A stretch of 57,040 nucleotides of DNA from Chloroflexota bacterium (GCA_016208315.1 JACQYF010000210.1:1-57040); one strand, 5' to 3'; counted from the first letter of the stretch, positions 30,234 through 39,825 are shown. A program made the numbers and translations. The notes: generated from the sequence alone by a model not told the origin.

Positions 30234-30427
30234 TTCGTAGTCCGGCACGGAGCGGGTTTTGCGGAGTGCCGTCCCATGCGTGCGGACGCGACTCCGCGAA
30301 CTGCGCTACGTCGCTGACTACAAACACGCGCGACGTTCGTAGTCCGGCACGGAGCGGGTTTTGCGGAGTGCCGTCCCATGTGTGCGGACGCGACTCCGCG
30401 AACTGCGCTCCGTCGCTGACTACGAAC
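30234..30427 (+). repeat. Two tandem copies of a TTCGTAGTCCGGCACGGAGC element
   Basis: Copies at 30234-30324 and 30336-30427, period 102 bp, nearly identical. Each contains GCGGAGTGCCGTCCCATG and GGACGCGACTCCGCGAACTG and ends with GACTAC. A third copy in opposite orientation is at 40873-40962. It fills the crtB-lycopene cyclase gap. Confidence 0.92.
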
Positions 30428-30453
30428 AGCATTTGATGCGTGTCAACATAGCG

Positions 30454-31593
30454 ATGAAGATGAAACACTATGACTTTATCTTTGCCGGCGGCGGCCTCGC
30501 CGGACTGAGCCTGGCCTACCACTTGGCGCACAGCCCGCTGCGCGACCGCTCGATCCTGATCGTGGACCGCGACCCCAAGGATCGCAACGACCGCACATGG
30601 TGTTTCTGGACTAGGCGACCGACGCTCTTTGACGCCATCGTGCAGCGCGAGTGGTCGCAGATTGATTTCGTCGGCGAGGGATTCGCCCGACGGATTGGCT
30701 TGGGCGACTATCGCTACAAAATGATTCGCGGCCTAGATTTCTATCGCCACGTGCGGCAGGAAATGGGCGCGCGGCCCAATATCGTTTTCGCGCAAGGCCA
30801 CGTCGAGCGGGTCGAGGATAGCGCGGAGGGCGCGCAAGTGTGGATCGCCGGAGAACCCGTTTCAGCCGCTTGGGTGTTCGACAGCCGCTTTGACGCCAAG
30901 AATTTTGTGCCGAACCCCGCGCGCTGCCGTTGCCTGACGCAACACTTCAAGGGCTGGGAGATCGAAACGGCGAGCGACGCGTTTGAGCCGACGGCGGCAA
31001 CCCTCCTCGATTTTCGGACGCCGCAAAAGAACGCGACGCGCTTTTTCTACGTGCTGTCGTTTTCGAGACGCCGCGCGTTGATCGAGTACGTGACCACACG
31101 CGCCGACCGGTACGACGACGCCCTGGAGGAGTACATCAAGAAGGGATTAGGTATTGGAGACTATAAGATTGTGGCGACCGAGGGCGGCGTGAACCCGATG
31201 AGCGCTTACGTTTTCCCGCGGCGCGCCGGCGCGCGCATCATGAACATCGGCACGCGCGGCGGGCAGATCAAGCCGTCCACCGGCTATGCCTTTCTCCGCA
31301 TCCAGCAGGATTCCGCGGCTATCGTGCAATCACTGCTCACCCGCGGCCATCCCTTCGACGTGCCCGCGCCCTCACGCCGCTACCGGCTGTACGATACGCT
31401 AATGCTCGACGTGATGCAGCGGCACGGCGATCAGATCGAGTCACTCTTTAGCGCGCTGTTCAAAAGCAATCCGATCGCGCGCGTCTTGCGCTTTCTCGAC
31501 GAAGAAGGCACGCTTGCGGAAAACGCGCAATTGATCGCCTCGCTGCCGCCGCAACTGTTTCTGCAAGCACTCTTTCGAAAAAGGGGTTTTTGA
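30454..31593 (+). CDS. crtY: Lycopene beta-cyclase (CrtY family)
   Basis: 379 residues. The dinucleotide-binding N-terminus DFIFAGGGLAGLSLAYHLAH and the signature DRNDRTWCFW identify the lycopene cyclase family, with GGVNPMSAYVFPRRAGARIM, GGQIKPSTGYAFLRIQQDS and the C-terminal LDEEGTLAENAQLIASLPPQ. It converts lycopene to beta-carotene in the crt block. Starts at 30436 and 30454 are both possible; neither has a good Shine-Dalgarno. The stop overlaps the crtI start (TGATG), so the two are coupled. Confidence 0.88.
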   Translation: MKMKHYDFIFAGGGLAGLSLAYHLAHSPLRDRSILIVDRDPKDRNDRTWCFWTRRPTLFDAIVQREWSQIDFVGEGFARRIGLGDYRYKMIRGLDFYRHVRQEMGARPNIVFAQGHVERVEDSAEGAQVWIAGEPVSAAWVFDSRFDAKNFVPNPARCRCLTQHFKGWEIETASDAFEPTAATLLDFRTPQKNATRFFYVLSFSRRRALIEYVTTRADRYDDALEEYIKKGLGIGDYKIVATEGGVNPMSAYVFPRRAGARIMNIGTRGGQIKPSTGYAFLRIQQDSAAIVQSLLTRGHPFDVPAPSRRYRLYDTLMLDVMQRHGDQIESLFSALFKSNPIARVLRFLDEEGTLAENAQLIASLPPQLFLQALFRKRGF

Positions 31594-33125
31594 TGAACTC
31601 TCATCCAACGGCGCTCGTCATCGGCGCGGGCATTGGCGGGATCGCGGCCGCGGCGCGTTTGGCGCGGAGCGGCTACCAGGTCACCGTCGTGGAAAAGAAC
31701 GCGACGCCCGGCGGACGCTGCAACCAATTCACGCGCGACGGCCATCGCTTCGACATCGGCCCGACCCTCTTTCTCATGCCCGAAGTGTTTGCCGAAACAT
31801 TCGCCGCGCTCGGCACGCGGATGCAAGACCAGCTCGATTTGCGGCGCATTGATCCGACGTATGCCGTCCGTTTCGACGACGGCGCCGAGATTTCGCTCAC
31901 GTCCGACATGCACGCGATGCAGGAGCAGTTGGAGCAGATCGAACCGGGCAGTTTCGGCGGTCTGATGCGCTATCTGGCCGAGGGCCATCTGCACTATCAT
32001 CTCTCGCTCGAACGATTCGTGGGCCGCAATTTCTATTCCTACCTCGATTATTTCCAGCTCAAGAATCTGCCGCTCTTGTTCAAACTCAAGGCGCTCGCCA
32101 AGCACTATGACAACGTCGGCCAGTATTTTCGCGACCCGCGCCTCAAAGCCGCGTTCACATTTCAGAACATGTATCTCGGCCTCAGCCCCTACGACGCGCC
32201 CGCGACGTTTTCGCTGCTGCAATACGCCGAGATGGCGGGCGGCGTGTGGTTCCCGATGGGCGGTTTGTATCGCGTGATCGAGCGGCTGGCGGCCATCGCC
32301 GAAAAGCAGGGCGTGCGGTTTGTGTATAACGCCCCGGTCCAACAGATCGAGATCGAGGGCCAGCGCGCGACGGGCGTGATCTTGCGCGACGGCTCGCGCC
32401 TGAGCGCTGATGTGGTGATCGCCAACGCGGACTTGCCCTACGTCTATCGCGAATTACTGCCGGATCGCGCCGAGGCGGAGCGTCTCGAAAACTTGAAATA
32501 TACTTGTTCGGCGATCATGTTCTTTTGGGGCGTGGACCGGGTTTATCCGCAGATCAACACGCACAACGTTTTCCTTTCGGGCGATTACCGCGCGAGTTTC
32601 GATCGCATCTTTCAGGATCACACGCTGCCTGACGCGCCCAGCTTTTACGTTCACGCGCCCACCCGCGTGGATCCAGCGGCCGCGCCGTCCGGGCAAGATA
32701 CGCTCTTCGTGCTCGTGCCCGTCGGCCATCTCGACGACAACTCGCCGCAAGATTGGGAGGCGCTGCGCGCGCGCGCGCGGTCGGCGGTGTTGCAGCGCCT
32801 CGCTCAGGCAGGCGCGGCCGATTTGGAAAAGCACATCAAGTTCGAAGTGAGCTACACCCCGCGCGATTGGCTGACGCATTACAATTTGGCGAAAGGTTCG
32901 GCGTTCGGCCTCTCGCACAACTTTATGCAAGTGGGCTACCTACGCCCGCAGAATCGCCACCGCCGCTATCGCAACTTGTACTTTGTCGGCGGCAGCACGC
33001 ATCCCGGCACCGGCCTGCCCATGGTCCTCATCTCGGCGCGGCTGACGACGGAGCGCATCTTGAAAGAGATCGGCGCGCCGCAAGTTGTGCCCAATCTGAA
33101 TCTCGTCACGCAAGGAACATCGTGA
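31593..33125 (+). CDS. crtI: Phytoene desaturase
   Basis: 510 residues of the CrtI flavoprotein family: ALVIGAGIGGIAAAARLARS (FAD site), EKNATPGGRCNQF, HRFDIGPTLFLMPEVF, GVWFPMGGLYRVIERLAAIA and the C-terminal signature NLYFVGGSTHPGTGLPMVLI. It would introduce the double bonds that make lycopene from phytoene. ATG at 31593 shares its A with the preceding stop. GGGG-rich ribosome-binding site. Confidence 0.95.
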   Translation: MNSHPTALVIGAGIGGIAAAARLARSGYQVTVVEKNATPGGRCNQFTRDGHRFDIGPTLFLMPEVFAETFAALGTRMQDQLDLRRIDPTYAVRFDDGAEISLTSDMHAMQEQLEQIEPGSFGGLMRYLAEGHLHYHLSLERFVGRNFYSYLDYFQLKNLPLLFKLKALAKHYDNVGQYFRDPRLKAAFTFQNMYLGLSPYDAPATFSLLQYAEMAGGVWFPMGGLYRVIERLAAIAEKQGVRFVYNAPVQQIEIEGQRATGVILRDGSRLSADVVIANADLPYVYRELLPDRAEAERLENLKYTCSAIMFFWGVDRVYPQINTHNVFLSGDYRASFDRIFQDHTLPDAPSFYVHAPTRVDPAAAPSGQDTLFVLVPVGHLDDNSPQDWEALRARARSAVLQRLAQAGAADLEKHIKFEVSYTPRDWLTHYNLAKGSAFGLSHNFMQVGYLRPQNRHRRYRNLYFVGGSTHPGTGLPMVLISARLTTERILKEIGAPQVVPNLNLVTQGTS

Positions 33126-33141
33126 GCGGTTCGAGCGTCAT

Positions 33142-33346
33142 CTTGTAGGGGCGTACCCTTGTGGTCGCCCTGGACCGGGCGGCGACAAGCCGCAAGGGCA
33201 TCCCCTTGTAGGGGCGTACCCTTGTGGTCGCCCTGGACCAGGCGGGGACAAGCCGCAAGGGCATCCCCTTGTAGGGGCGTACCCTTGTGGTCGCCCTGGA
33301 CCGGGCGGCGACAAGCCGTCCGGGCGACCACAAGGGTACGCCCCTA
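33142..33346 (+). repeat. Three tandem 63-bp TTGTAGGGGCGTACCC repeats with inverted cap
   Basis: Copies start at 33142, 33205 and 33268. Each reads CTTGTAGGGGCGTACCCTTG, then GTGGTCGCCCTGGACC, GCGACAAGCCGCAAGGGCAT. The array ends with an inverted copy of its own start (to 33346), so the whole can fold. It separates crtI from the exosortase gene. Confidence 0.95.
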
Positions 33347-33348
33347 CT

Positions 33349-33377
33349 TTGGCTCCTGCCGCAACTGGGCGTATAAT
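33349..33377 (+). promoter_or_regulatory. Promoter of the exosortase gene
   Basis: TTGGCT (33349-33354) and TATAAT (33372-33377), 17 bp apart. The ATG at 33386 is only 8 nt downstream of the -10, so the message is leaderless or translation starts further in. Confidence 0.58.
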
Positions 33378-33385
33378 ACCGCGGC

Positions 33386-34951
33386 ATGGCTCGGTGTCAC
33401 TTGGAGAACCGGTTGTTGAAACGCCTCTCGTTCGATAAACCTCGCTTCTCGCCGCACCTTTCGCTCGCGATGCAATCACTCCCGGCGCGTTTCGGTTTCA
33501 ACGCGCTCGTGGCCGGCTTGTGGCTGTGGCTCTATCGTCCCGTTTTCGATTACCTCTCGATCATCTTTACCCGCGAGGATTTTCGCACCAATCAGATCGT
33601 GCTGATCCTCGTCGCAGGGCTGATCGCGTACCAGTTGCGCGCGCAGCGCGTGCGCCCGCGGCTAGATATGCCGCCCCATTGGTTTTCCCCTGCGGTTGTC
33701 CTTGCCCTCGGCGGCTCGGTCCTCTTTGTCCTGATCGAACGGTTCCTCGACGTGAACACGCTTTCCGCGAGCGTCTTTGGACTCGCGACCTATGGTTTGC
33801 TCGGCTTGTGGATGCGCCCGCGCGCCTGGCGCAAGGGATTGCCCGCCGCGTTACTCGTCGTCGGCGTGCTGCCCTTTGGCGAGCACATGCAGACCTTTAT
33901 CGGCTATCCGATGCGGATTCTGACTGCATCCATCGTGCGCGATGGGCTGAGCGCGTTCGGCGTGCCTTCGATTGGCGTGGATACGATCCTCGTCCTCGAA
34001 AACGGCGTGTCGCAAGTGGACCTGCCGTGCAGCGGCGTCAAGAGTTTGTGGACCGGCGCGCTCTTTTTGATCGCCGCGACATGGATCCAGAACCGTGCGA
34101 TCAACCTACGCTGGTTCGGCATCGCGATGGTGTTTGGCGTGCTCTTGTTCTTTGCGAATCTCGCGCGCATTGGCACGCTCGTCGTCGTGGGACAGGTGCT
34201 CGGTTCGCGGCTGGCCGCGGAAATGCTGCACGTGCCGCTGGGCGTGCTCGGTTTCGTCGCCGCGTGCGCGGCCGGCGTGGTCATGCTGCGATGGGTTCCC
34301 GCCCTGAGCGAACACGGCGCGCTCGAGTGGCCCAGCCCCGCGCAGCCGCGATGGCTCGCGCCCGTGCTCGCGATTGGGCTTGCCGCGTTGACGCTGGCGT
34401 ACGCGCCACGTCCCGTCAGCGGCATGACGCTGGCGACGCAGGAATGGTCGTGGCCCGCCGATCTCGCGATCCAATCCATGCCGCTCGAACCGGACGAACT
34501 GGCGTGGTTTGCGCGCGATTCGGCGGAAGCCGCGGAACGCTATCGCTTTACGTGGCGCGGCATTACCGGCTCGATGATTCTGATCACGAGCACGACTTGG
34601 CGCGCGCATCATCGCCCCGAGCGCTGTTTCGAAGTGTACGGTCTCGCGCTGGACGATTCGAGCACGCTGCTCGTCGGCCCGGATTTCCCGGTGCGTTCCG
34701 TCGCGTTGTCCAAGCGCGGCACGGCCCAAACGTGGTCGGCCGCGTATTGGTTTCAGTCGGGCGCGCGCGTGACGGACGATTACGGCACGCGCATCGCGGA
34801 CGATCTCGCGCTGCGGCCCAATCGCTGGGTCTTGGTCTCGATCCTCTTCGACCAGAAGCAAGACCCGCAAGCGGCGGAGGTCGTCTCATTCTACCACGCG
34901 CTGCGCGCAACCGTCGCGCAGAATTATGGGACGCGGATTGACGCGGATTAA
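33386..34951 (+). CDS. Exosortase (XrtO-like) with C-terminal extension
   Basis: 521 residues. Eight or so membrane helices in the first 330 residues carry the exosortase catalytic triad: Cys215 in VDLPCSGVKSLWTG, Arg261 in FFANLARIGTL and His282 in AAEMLHVPLGVLG. Residues about 345-510 form an extracytoplasmic EpsI-like extension. The enzyme is a membrane transpeptidase that processes PEP-CTERM-like proteins. The next gene encodes a giant membrane protein with such a tail, so this is probably a dedicated pair like exosortase O and the PEP-CTERM integral membrane family; the subfamily is from memory. The last codons (NYGTRIDAD, stop) come from the repeat at 34926. Confidence 0.82.
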   Translation: MARCHLENRLLKRLSFDKPRFSPHLSLAMQSLPARFGFNALVAGLWLWLYRPVFDYLSIIFTREDFRTNQIVLILVAGLIAYQLRAQRVRPRLDMPPHWFSPAVVLALGGSVLFVLIERFLDVNTLSASVFGLATYGLLGLWMRPRAWRKGLPAALLVVGVLPFGEHMQTFIGYPMRILTASIVRDGLSAFGVPSIGVDTILVLENGVSQVDLPCSGVKSLWTGALFLIAATWIQNRAINLRWFGIAMVFGVLLFFANLARIGTLVVVGQVLGSRLAAEMLHVPLGVLGFVAACAAGVVMLRWVPALSEHGALEWPSPAQPRWLAPVLAIGLAALTLAYAPRPVSGMTLATQEWSWPADLAIQSMPLEPDELAWFARDSAEAAERYRFTWRGITGSMILITSTTWRAHHRPERCFEVYGLALDDSSTLLVGPDFPVRSVALSKRGTAQTWSAAYWFQSGARVTDDYGTRIADDLALRPNRWVLVSILFDQKQDPQAAEVVSFYHALRATVAQNYGTRIDAD

Positions 34952-35013
34952 CGCGGACAAAAAAAATCCGCGTTCGTCCGCGTTTAGCGCCATCTTTGAT
35001 GGCGACGCGTCCT
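34926..35013. repeat. Palindromic CGCGGAT-type repeat, copy 3
   Basis: TTATGGGACGCGGATTGACG start is almost the same as at 2172. The complementary arm is interrupted by a second small hairpin (GCGCCATCTTTGATGGCG). It supplies the stop codon of the exosortase gene. Confidence 0.9.
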
Positions 35014-35033
35014 ATTTGGAGGAGGAGGTGCGT

Positions 35034-37916
35034 ATGAAGCTCACCACGGCGACATCGTTCATTCGAAGAGTCGCTACCGCAAACTTTTGGGGCTATGTGT
35101 TGTTCTGGCCCTGGAATCTAATTTTCGTCACGTTCTTGCTGCTCGGCTTTGCGCCCCTCGTCTTGGTCGAGCTTTTGGTCTCGGTCGCGGGCGGTGTGGT
35201 CCCGCCGGTCTTTTTGGCCGTGGGCGTCACGCTCGTGTTGATTCCCCTGACCGCGATCGCGCTAGCAGCCACGGTGCTGCGGCGGTCGCCGGAACGGCTG
35301 TTTGCGCTGGCGTACGGGGTCGAATGGCCGTTGATGTTCATGCTGGCGCTGCGCTTTTTCATCCTGCGCGATGCCACGCCCGGCGTGACGCTGATTCTGT
35401 CGCTCGCCGCGCTCGGCAATGCCGCGCTCTTGTGGCAGATTCTCGACCGGGGTATTGACGCACGCCGAACTGCGCTCCTTGTCCTGCGCGCCGCCGGCTT
35501 GACGTTTCTGCTCTTGATCTATCTCTACGGCTCGCTCTGGCTGGCGTTCTATGCCGTGCCGCTCGGCGTCGGCCTCGTGCGCGTGGCTGGCGAAGTGCTC
35601 GGCTCGTTTTGGCGATACTTGACCATGTTCAACTGGCGCGACCTGCTGATCGTCGGTTACAGCATCGTGTTCAGCATGACGGGCGGCGTTCTGTTCCTTT
35701 TTTCCGCGACCCTCTTTGTCATCACGCCCATCGCGGTCCCCATTCTCGCGATTCGTTCGTGGCATCGCGCGCTTGCCGCGCTGGGCGCGCGCGTCGGCTT
35801 GGCGCGCGCGATGGGTTTCACCGCGGCGGTCGCGCTCGTCTGCGCGGGTCTGGCGGTGTGGACGAATCAGCAATCGCAGCCAACGGCGTTTGCGCTGTTG
35901 AAAAATCCGCCGAAAACGCTTGCCGAGGCGCAGGCCATCGCGCGGCAAGAAGAAACCGTGCGCGCGGGTTTGGTCAACAGTTATCTCGCGCCCTTTCGAT
36001 ATATCAGCGCGGTCGGCGAGGTGAACCACATCGCCGAACTCTATCGCTCGGTAGTGGGTTTTTCGCGCGAGCAAGCCGCTGCGGTCGAGGCGCTGTACGA
36101 GGCGCTGATGCGTCCGCTGCTTTACGAGCCGGCAACTCCACCGGACCCCGCCACCCTCACACAGGCGACGAGTCGCCCCGACGGACGCGCGCTGCGCGAG
36201 GAACCCGCGCAAGCCGCCAAATTGTACAAGCAATATTTCGACGAGCGCATCGTGGATGGCGAGCACGCGGCAGTCGCGGCCGCGAATACCGCGACGTGGC
36301 AGGGCACGCAAGCGGAAGCCGCGCTCAAGGACGTGGACGATCGCGAGGTGCACCTCGACCGGCAGGAAATTACGATCACGGAGCACGGGGATTGGGCCGA
36401 GGTCGAGTTGTATGAGGTCTATCAGAATCAAACGCTGCAACGACAAGAAGTCGTCTATTATTTCAGTCTGTCCGAGTCGGCGGTTGTGACCGGCGTGTGG
36501 CTGGGCAACAGCGATAATCGCAACACGCGGTTTGCATATCGCGTCGCGCCGCGCGGCGCCGCGCAGGCCACGTATCGCCACGAGGTGCGGCGCAACGTGG
36601 ACCCCGCGCTCGTCGAGCAAATCGGCCCGCGCCAATATCGTCTGCGCGTGTTTCCCATCGAGCCGCGGCGCTGGACGCGATCGGGGTTTCCGGGTCAAGC
36701 GCCGGCGACGGAAGACGCGCCGCGCATGTACATGTGGTTGACCTATAACGTCTTGGCGAAAGAGAACGCGTGGCCCTTGCCGCTCCTCGCGGAAAAGCGC
36801 AGCGTGTATTGGGATAGCGCGACCGCGCGCGTGATCAACGGCAAGCCCGCCAGCGATCCCAACGCTTGGCTTGCGGAAGCAGTGCCCGCGACCGCGCCCG
36901 TGAGCCACGCCTCGCATCGCTTTGAGTTTGCGAGCGGCGAAACGGTCGTCGCCCAACCGCTCGCCGCGAGCGACCTGCCGAAACTGCCCGCGAACCTGCG
37001 CCTCGCGGTCGTGCTTGACCGCTCGCGCAGTATGCGCCTGGTCGCGGCGGAGGTGAAGAGCGCGCTCGCGCGGCTGAACGGGGTGACGAACGCGGACGTG
37101 TATCTGACCGCGTCGCCTTATCGCGGCGAGCCACCCTCGCGCGTCAAGCTGAACGCGCTCGACGTTGACCGCTTGGACTACATCGGCGGGCAGAATGTGA
37201 GCGAACTATTGGCGCAGTATGAATCGCTACGCGCCGGCGCCGAGTATGGCGCGATCATCGTTCTCACCGACGGGTCGGGTTATGAGTTGGGCGAGAGCAG
37301 CGTCAAAGCGCCGGTGCTGAGCACGCCGGTCTGGATGGTACATCTGGGCAATCGCTTGCCCCTGGGCTATGACGACTCGACGCTCGAAGCGATTCAGGCG
37401 AGCGGCGGGAGCGTGACGAACAGCGTGCAAGACGCGTTGAACCGCATCGCGTTCGCGCTCGATCGTGGGGCCAACGCGACCGCGGATTGGGTGGACGGCT
37501 ATACGTGGGTCGTCACGCCGGGGACGCCACGCGCGCAGGCGGGCGAGACTGCGTTTGCCGCGTTTGCCGCGCGCCGCGTCATCCTGAACGGAATGTATCG
37601 CGAGCGCGCGAACTTGCGGCAGCTTTCCACGCTGGACCAACTGCACGCGCTCGCGCTCAAGCACAGCATCGTGACGCCGTTCTCGTCCATGCTCGTGCTC
37701 GTCAACACGCAGCAAGAGCAATTGCTCAAGGAACTCGAACAGCGCGGCGACCGCTTCGAGCGCGAGGTCGAGGGGGTCGGCGACACGCAGGGGCAGAACG
37801 CGCTCCAAGTGACCGGCGTCCCCGAACCGCACGAATGGCTCCTCATCGGGCTCGCGGTCGCCATGCTGGCGGCGTACGCGTTCCGTAAGCGGCGATTGCA
37901 AGCCGCCGCGTCGTAG
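35034..37916 (+). CDS. Giant integral membrane VIT/vWA protein with PEP-CTERM-like sorting signal
   Basis: 960 residues. The N-terminal third (about 1-300) has eight or more membrane segments. A VIT-like beta domain spans about 430-545 (REVHLDRQEITITEHGDWAE, LYEVYQNQTLQRQEVVYYF). A vWA domain starts near 655 with a DxSxS metal site (LRLAVVLDRSRSMRL) and IIVLTDGSGYELG. The C-terminus is VPEPHEWLLIGLAVAMLAAY followed by FRKRR, a complete PEP-CTERM-type signal (motif, helix, basic tail). It is probably the only substrate of the exosortase encoded 82 bp upstream. GGAGG is 5 nt before the ATG. The function is unknown. Confidence 0.85.
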   Translation: MKLTTATSFIRRVATANFWGYVLFWPWNLIFVTFLLLGFAPLVLVELLVSVAGGVVPPVFLAVGVTLVLIPLTAIALAATVLRRSPERLFALAYGVEWPLMFMLALRFFILRDATPGVTLILSLAALGNAALLWQILDRGIDARRTALLVLRAAGLTFLLLIYLYGSLWLAFYAVPLGVGLVRVAGEVLGSFWRYLTMFNWRDLLIVGYSIVFSMTGGVLFLFSATLFVITPIAVPILAIRSWHRALAALGARVGLARAMGFTAAVALVCAGLAVWTNQQSQPTAFALLKNPPKTLAEAQAIARQEETVRAGLVNSYLAPFRYISAVGEVNHIAELYRSVVGFSREQAAAVEALYEALMRPLLYEPATPPDPATLTQATSRPDGRALREEPAQAAKLYKQYFDERIVDGEHAAVAAANTATWQGTQAEAALKDVDDREVHLDRQEITITEHGDWAEVELYEVYQNQTLQRQEVVYYFSLSESAVVTGVWLGNSDNRNTRFAYRVAPRGAAQATYRHEVRRNVDPALVEQIGPRQYRLRVFPIEPRRWTRSGFPGQAPATEDAPRMYMWLTYNVLAKENAWPLPLLAEKRSVYWDSATARVINGKPASDPNAWLAEAVPATAPVSHASHRFEFASGETVVAQPLAASDLPKLPANLRLAVVLDRSRSMRLVAAEVKSALARLNGVTNADVYLTASPYRGEPPSRVKLNALDVDRLDYIGGQNVSELLAQYESLRAGAEYGAIIVLTDGSGYELGESSVKAPVLSTPVWMVHLGNRLPLGYDDSTLEAIQASGGSVTNSVQDALNRIAFALDRGANATADWVDGYTWVVTPGTPRAQAGETAFAAFAARRVILNGMYRERANLRQLSTLDQLHALALKHSIVTPFSSMLVLVNTQQEQLLKELEQRGDRFEREVEGVGDTQGQNALQVTGVPEPHEWLLIGLAVAMLAAYAFRKRRLQAAAS

Positions 37917-38342
37917 CTGCTCAGACTGTCATGCTGACACCTTGATGCCGGCGGCGGCATATGCAAAGACAGAAACTGTGTTTGTCATTGCGAGGAGGCG
38001 TCCTGAGCGGAGCAGCGGTTTTTGCTGCGGAGTCGAAGGATCGCCGGCGAAGCAATCTTCCTCTTCGAATCGGTGCTACATGACATTGAGGAAGATTGCT
38101 TCGCGAAAACCGCTCGCAATGACGCCCAAGTTTCTGGGTAGGAGCGGTTTTTGCGGTGCTGAGCGGAGCCGAAGCAACCATCGCGCATTTCGCAAGAGAG
38201 ATTCTTCGCTTCGCAAAGGACGCTCCGCTCAGAATGACATCGGGCCTAGTAGTAACGATGGTCGCCGCCAACAGCCAACCCCGTTGACTGTCCGCCTCAC
38301 CCCAGTGTATACTTTTGCCCATTCCTCCAAGGAGCACAGCAA
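37917..38342. other. 426-bp intergenic region filled with CTGAGC/GCAATGAC-type repeats
   Basis: No gene is seen before the promoter at 38284. From 37984 to about 38250 the region is a patchwork of words such as TTTGTCATTGCGAGGAGGCG, GAGCGGTTTTTGC, GAAGATTGCTTCGCGAAAAC and GCTCAGAATGACAT, many of them mutually complementary. Similar words occur at 9307-9382 and 40975-41032. Confidence 0.75.
38284..38313 (+). promoter_or_regulatory. Promoter of the amine oxidase gene
   Basis: TTGACT (38284-38289) and TATACT (38308-38313), 18 bp apart; the start is near 38320 and AAGGAG follows at 38329-38334. Confidence 0.68.
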
Positions 38343-39770
38343 ATGTATCCACACCATATTTCACCCGCCCAAATTCGCCAGGTGGCCGAGTCCGGCTTGC
38401 CGGAAAACGCGGGGCCGCGCAATAAAATCATCGTCGTCGGCGCGGGGATGGCGGGCCTGGTCGCCGCGTACGAATTGTTGCGCGCGGGTCACGAGCCGCT
38501 CATCCTGGAAGCGCGGCAGCGCGTCGGCGGGCGCATCGAGACGCTGCGCGAGCCGTTTGCCGACGGGCTGTACGCCGAAGCGGGCGCGATGCGTATTCCG
38601 CGCGTCCACGACCTTACCTTGTCCTATTGCGACAAGTTCAACCTCAAGCTCGATCCTTTTACGATGGGCAACCCCCAGGGCTATTACTTTTTCGGCGGCC
38701 AGAAAATCCGCGCCGCGCAAGTCGAGCAAGACCCCTCGCTGCTGCCCTTCGACCTCGCGCCGCACGAGCGCGGCAAGACCGCGACGCAACTGTGGCGCGA
38801 AGCCATCCACGAAATCCAGGAAGCGCTGCGCACGCGCGGCGAAGCGGCGTGGACCGGCATCGCGCAAGAGTTCGATCAATTCTCGACGCGCGAATTTCTA
38901 GAGCACAAGGGCTGGTCGGAAGGCGCGATCGAGATGTACGGCCTGATGGCCGACCAGGAGGCGCTGATGAATTCGTCCTTCCTGGAACTGTTGCGCGAAG
39001 ACGTGGGCGGATTCTACGAAGACATGTTCGAGATCCAAGGCGGTATGGACCATCTGCCCAACGCTTTCCTGCCGACCTTGGGCCGAAACATCCGGTTCGG
39101 CGCGCGAATGATCGCCATTGACCAGGACGCGGAATCGGTTACGATTCACTACGAGACCGCCGCCGGACGCTTGAGCGCGCGGGGCGATTACGCGATCATC
39201 ACGGTACCTTTCCCCATTTTGCGGCACGTCGAAGTGCTCAAGCCGTTCTCGCGCGCCAAGCAGCGGGCGATCCGCCAACTGCACTATGACGCCTCGGCGA
39301 AAATCCTGTTCCAATGCCGGCGGCGTTTTTGGGAAGAGGACGAAGGAGTCTTCGGCGGCGGCACCGTATCCGACCTGCCGATTCGCGTGACCTACTATCC
39401 CGATCACGGTCGCGAGACGGGCCGCGGCGTGATCTTGGCGAGTTACACGTGGTCGGAGGACGCGCAGCGGTGGGGCTCGCTTTCGCCGCGAGACCGCATT
39501 GCCCAGGCCCTCGAAAACCTGGCGCAAATTCACCCTCAGATCAAAGATGAATTCGAGGCCGGCGCGTCCAAAATGTGGCACGACGACGAGTTCGCGGGCG
39601 GCGCGTTCGCGTTGTTCGACCCGGGACAGCAGACGTTGCTGTATGAGACAATCATCCAACCGGAGGGCCGCCTCACCTTTGCCGGCGAGCACGCGTCGTT
39701 GGCGCACGCGTGGATTCAGGGGTCTATCGAGTCCGGCCTGCGCGCGGCGTTGCAGATCCATGCGGCGTAA
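38343..39770 (+). CDS. Flavin monoamine / L-amino-acid oxidase
   Basis: 475 residues of the flavin amine oxidase family. The N-terminal IIVVGAGMAGLVAAYELLRA and EARQRVGGRIETL bind FAD; GLYAEAGAMRIPRVHDLTL, a substrate domain, and the C-terminal GRLTFAGEHASLAHAWIQGS close the FAD site. LGR-type oxidases of L-amino acids share the RIP/AEAGAMRIP motif, so an amino-acid substrate is more likely than a simple amine. No signal peptide is seen. A good promoter and Shine-Dalgarno precede the ATG. Confidence 0.9.
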   Translation: MYPHHISPAQIRQVAESGLPENAGPRNKIIVVGAGMAGLVAAYELLRAGHEPLILEARQRVGGRIETLREPFADGLYAEAGAMRIPRVHDLTLSYCDKFNLKLDPFTMGNPQGYYFFGGQKIRAAQVEQDPSLLPFDLAPHERGKTATQLWREAIHEIQEALRTRGEAAWTGIAQEFDQFSTREFLEHKGWSEGAIEMYGLMADQEALMNSSFLELLREDVGGFYEDMFEIQGGMDHLPNAFLPTLGRNIRFGARMIAIDQDAESVTIHYETAAGRLSARGDYAIITVPFPILRHVEVLKPFSRAKQRAIRQLHYDASAKILFQCRRRFWEEDEGVFGGGTVSDLPIRVTYYPDHGRETGRGVILASYTWSEDAQRWGSLSPRDRIAQALENLAQIHPQIKDEFEAGASKMWHDDEFAGGAFALFDPGQQTLLYETIIQPEGRLTFAGEHASLAHAWIQGSIESGLRAALQIHAA

Positions 39771-39772
39771 TT

Positions 39773-39801
39773 TTGACAAATAATGCCAGACGGGGTAAAT
39801 T
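39773..39801 (+). promoter_or_regulatory. Promoter of the LysR gene leader
   Basis: TTGACA (39773-39778) and TAAATT (39796-39801), 17 bp apart, beginning 3 nt after the oxidase stop. Predicted start near 39808. Confidence 0.62.
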
Positions 39802-39825
39802 GGAAGAGGAGGCTAATCAGAGGTT

